Source of the DNA: Thermoplasmatota archaeon
Lineage (GTDB): Archaea > Thermoplasmatota > Thermoplasmata > RBG-16-68-12 > JAJISG01
Direction: 5' to 3'
Length of the DNA: 6,863 nt
NCBI GenBank assembly: GCA_022848835.1
Contig: JAJISG010000204.1
Coordinates: 1 to 6,863 of the forward strand
Below, piece by piece: positions 6,733 to 6,863 of this stretch. Both the position numbers and the translations under genes were made by a program. The first letter of the stretch is position 1; every line of letters begins with the position of its first letter. The notes beneath the pieces are model-generated. The model searched no databases. It was not told where the DNA came from and was given only the letters and a program-made list of their open reading frames with translations.

Positions 6733-6773
6733 GGGTGCGGAAGAGTCGCCAGGAAGCGGGTGGGAGCGGTGTC

Positions 6774-6780
6774 ATTTAAG
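6774..6780 (+). promoter_or_regulatory. TATA box of the thiolase promoter
   Basis: ATTTAAG stands alone in GC-rich surroundings and centres 35 nt before the thiolase ATG. Transcription would start near 6803, leaving a leader of about 10 nt. It shows that the thiolase can be transcribed separately from the upstream hydratase gene. Confidence 0.5.
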
Positions 6781-6801
6781 TAGAACCCGGAACCTTCTTT
6801 G

Positions 6802-6808
6802 GGTGATC
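6802..6808 (+). promoter_or_regulatory. Strong SD GGTGATC before the thiolase
   Basis: GGTGATC is fully complementary to the archaeal 16S 3' end (GATCACC). Its GGTG core lies 6 nt before ATG 6812, which fixes that start. An in-frame GTG at 6803 lies inside the SD and is less likely unless the mRNA is leaderless. Confidence 0.6.
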
Positions 6809-6811
6809 ATC

Positions 6812-6863
6812 ATGCGCAAGGTTGCCGTTGTTGGGACTGGCCTGGGCAAGTGGGGTGTCAGGA
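6812..6863 (+). CDS. Thiolase (acetyl-CoA C-acetyltransferase, SCP2 type), first 17 codons only
   Basis: Only MRKVAVVGTGLGKWGVR is visible before the window ends. The pattern M-R-K-V-A-V-x-G-x-G-x-x-K-x-G is the N-terminus of archaeal and SCP2-type thiolases and their non-catalytic relatives. These catalyse condensation or cleavage of 3-ketoacyl-CoA. A hydratase on the same strand upstream supports an acyl-CoA role. A Rossmann dehydrogenase start is a possible alternative (GTG.G), but the K-W-G spacing favours thiolase. Active-site cysteine and histidine lie outside the window. Confidence 0.65.
   Translation, partial: MRKVAVVGTGLGKWGVR

Noticed and set aside
1..6863. tRNA, rRNA, riboswitch or CRISPR array
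   Set aside because: No cloverleaf-like segments, regularly spaced repeats or known RNA motifs were noticed on either strand by eye.

Overview
The window looks archaeal. Genes are preceded by TATA-like boxes (TTTATA, TATTTA, ATTTAAG) rather than -35/-10 promoters. Some starts sit about 26 nt from their box, as in leaderless mRNAs. The strongest Shine-Dalgarno (SD) site reads GGTGATC, the complement of the usual archaeal 16S 3' end. Arginine is mostly AGG/AGA. The gene content (ADP-forming acetate-CoA ligase, DUF2080 small protein, SCP2-type thiolase) is also archaeal. A thermoproteotal or related heterotrophic or acetate-cycling lineage is plausible, but the sequence alone does not fix the phylum.

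Layout, left to right. Bases 1-1440 (minus) hold the first 480 codons of an ADP-forming acetyl-CoA synthetase, cut by the window edge. It diverges from an AcuC-type deacetylase (1525-2676, plus) through one compact AT-rich promoter at 1462-1476. Facing acuC is an AMP-forming acetyl-CoA synthetase (acs, 4855-2858, minus). Its stop overlaps the start of a possible 61-62 residue ORF that ends on the same CTAG as acuC. Divergent from acs is a two-gene unit: a 55-residue DUF2080 protein (5026-5193) and a GNAT acetyltransferase (5202-5639). A crotonase-fold enoyl-CoA hydratase follows (5741-6520). Next comes a spacer of about 290 bp containing what looks like a decayed C-terminal piece of a luciferase-like oxidoreductase on the minus strand. 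The first 17 codons of a thiolase begin at 6812.

Functionally the window centres on acetyl-CoA and acyl-CoA. ADP-forming ligase would make ATP and acetate from acetyl-CoA. Acs would do the reverse at low acetate. The hydratase and thiolase are beta-oxidation or 3-hydroxyacyl-CoA enzymes. The most interesting inference is regulatory: acs flanked by an AcuC-like deacetylase and a GNAT recalls the Bacillus acsA/acuABC locus, where acetylation of the Acs catalytic lysine is reversed by AcuC. Here the target lysine is present (K626 in the PKTRSGK motif). The window may therefore encode an archaeal reversible-acetylation switch on acetate activation. No RNA genes, CRISPR array or intact mobile element were seen.
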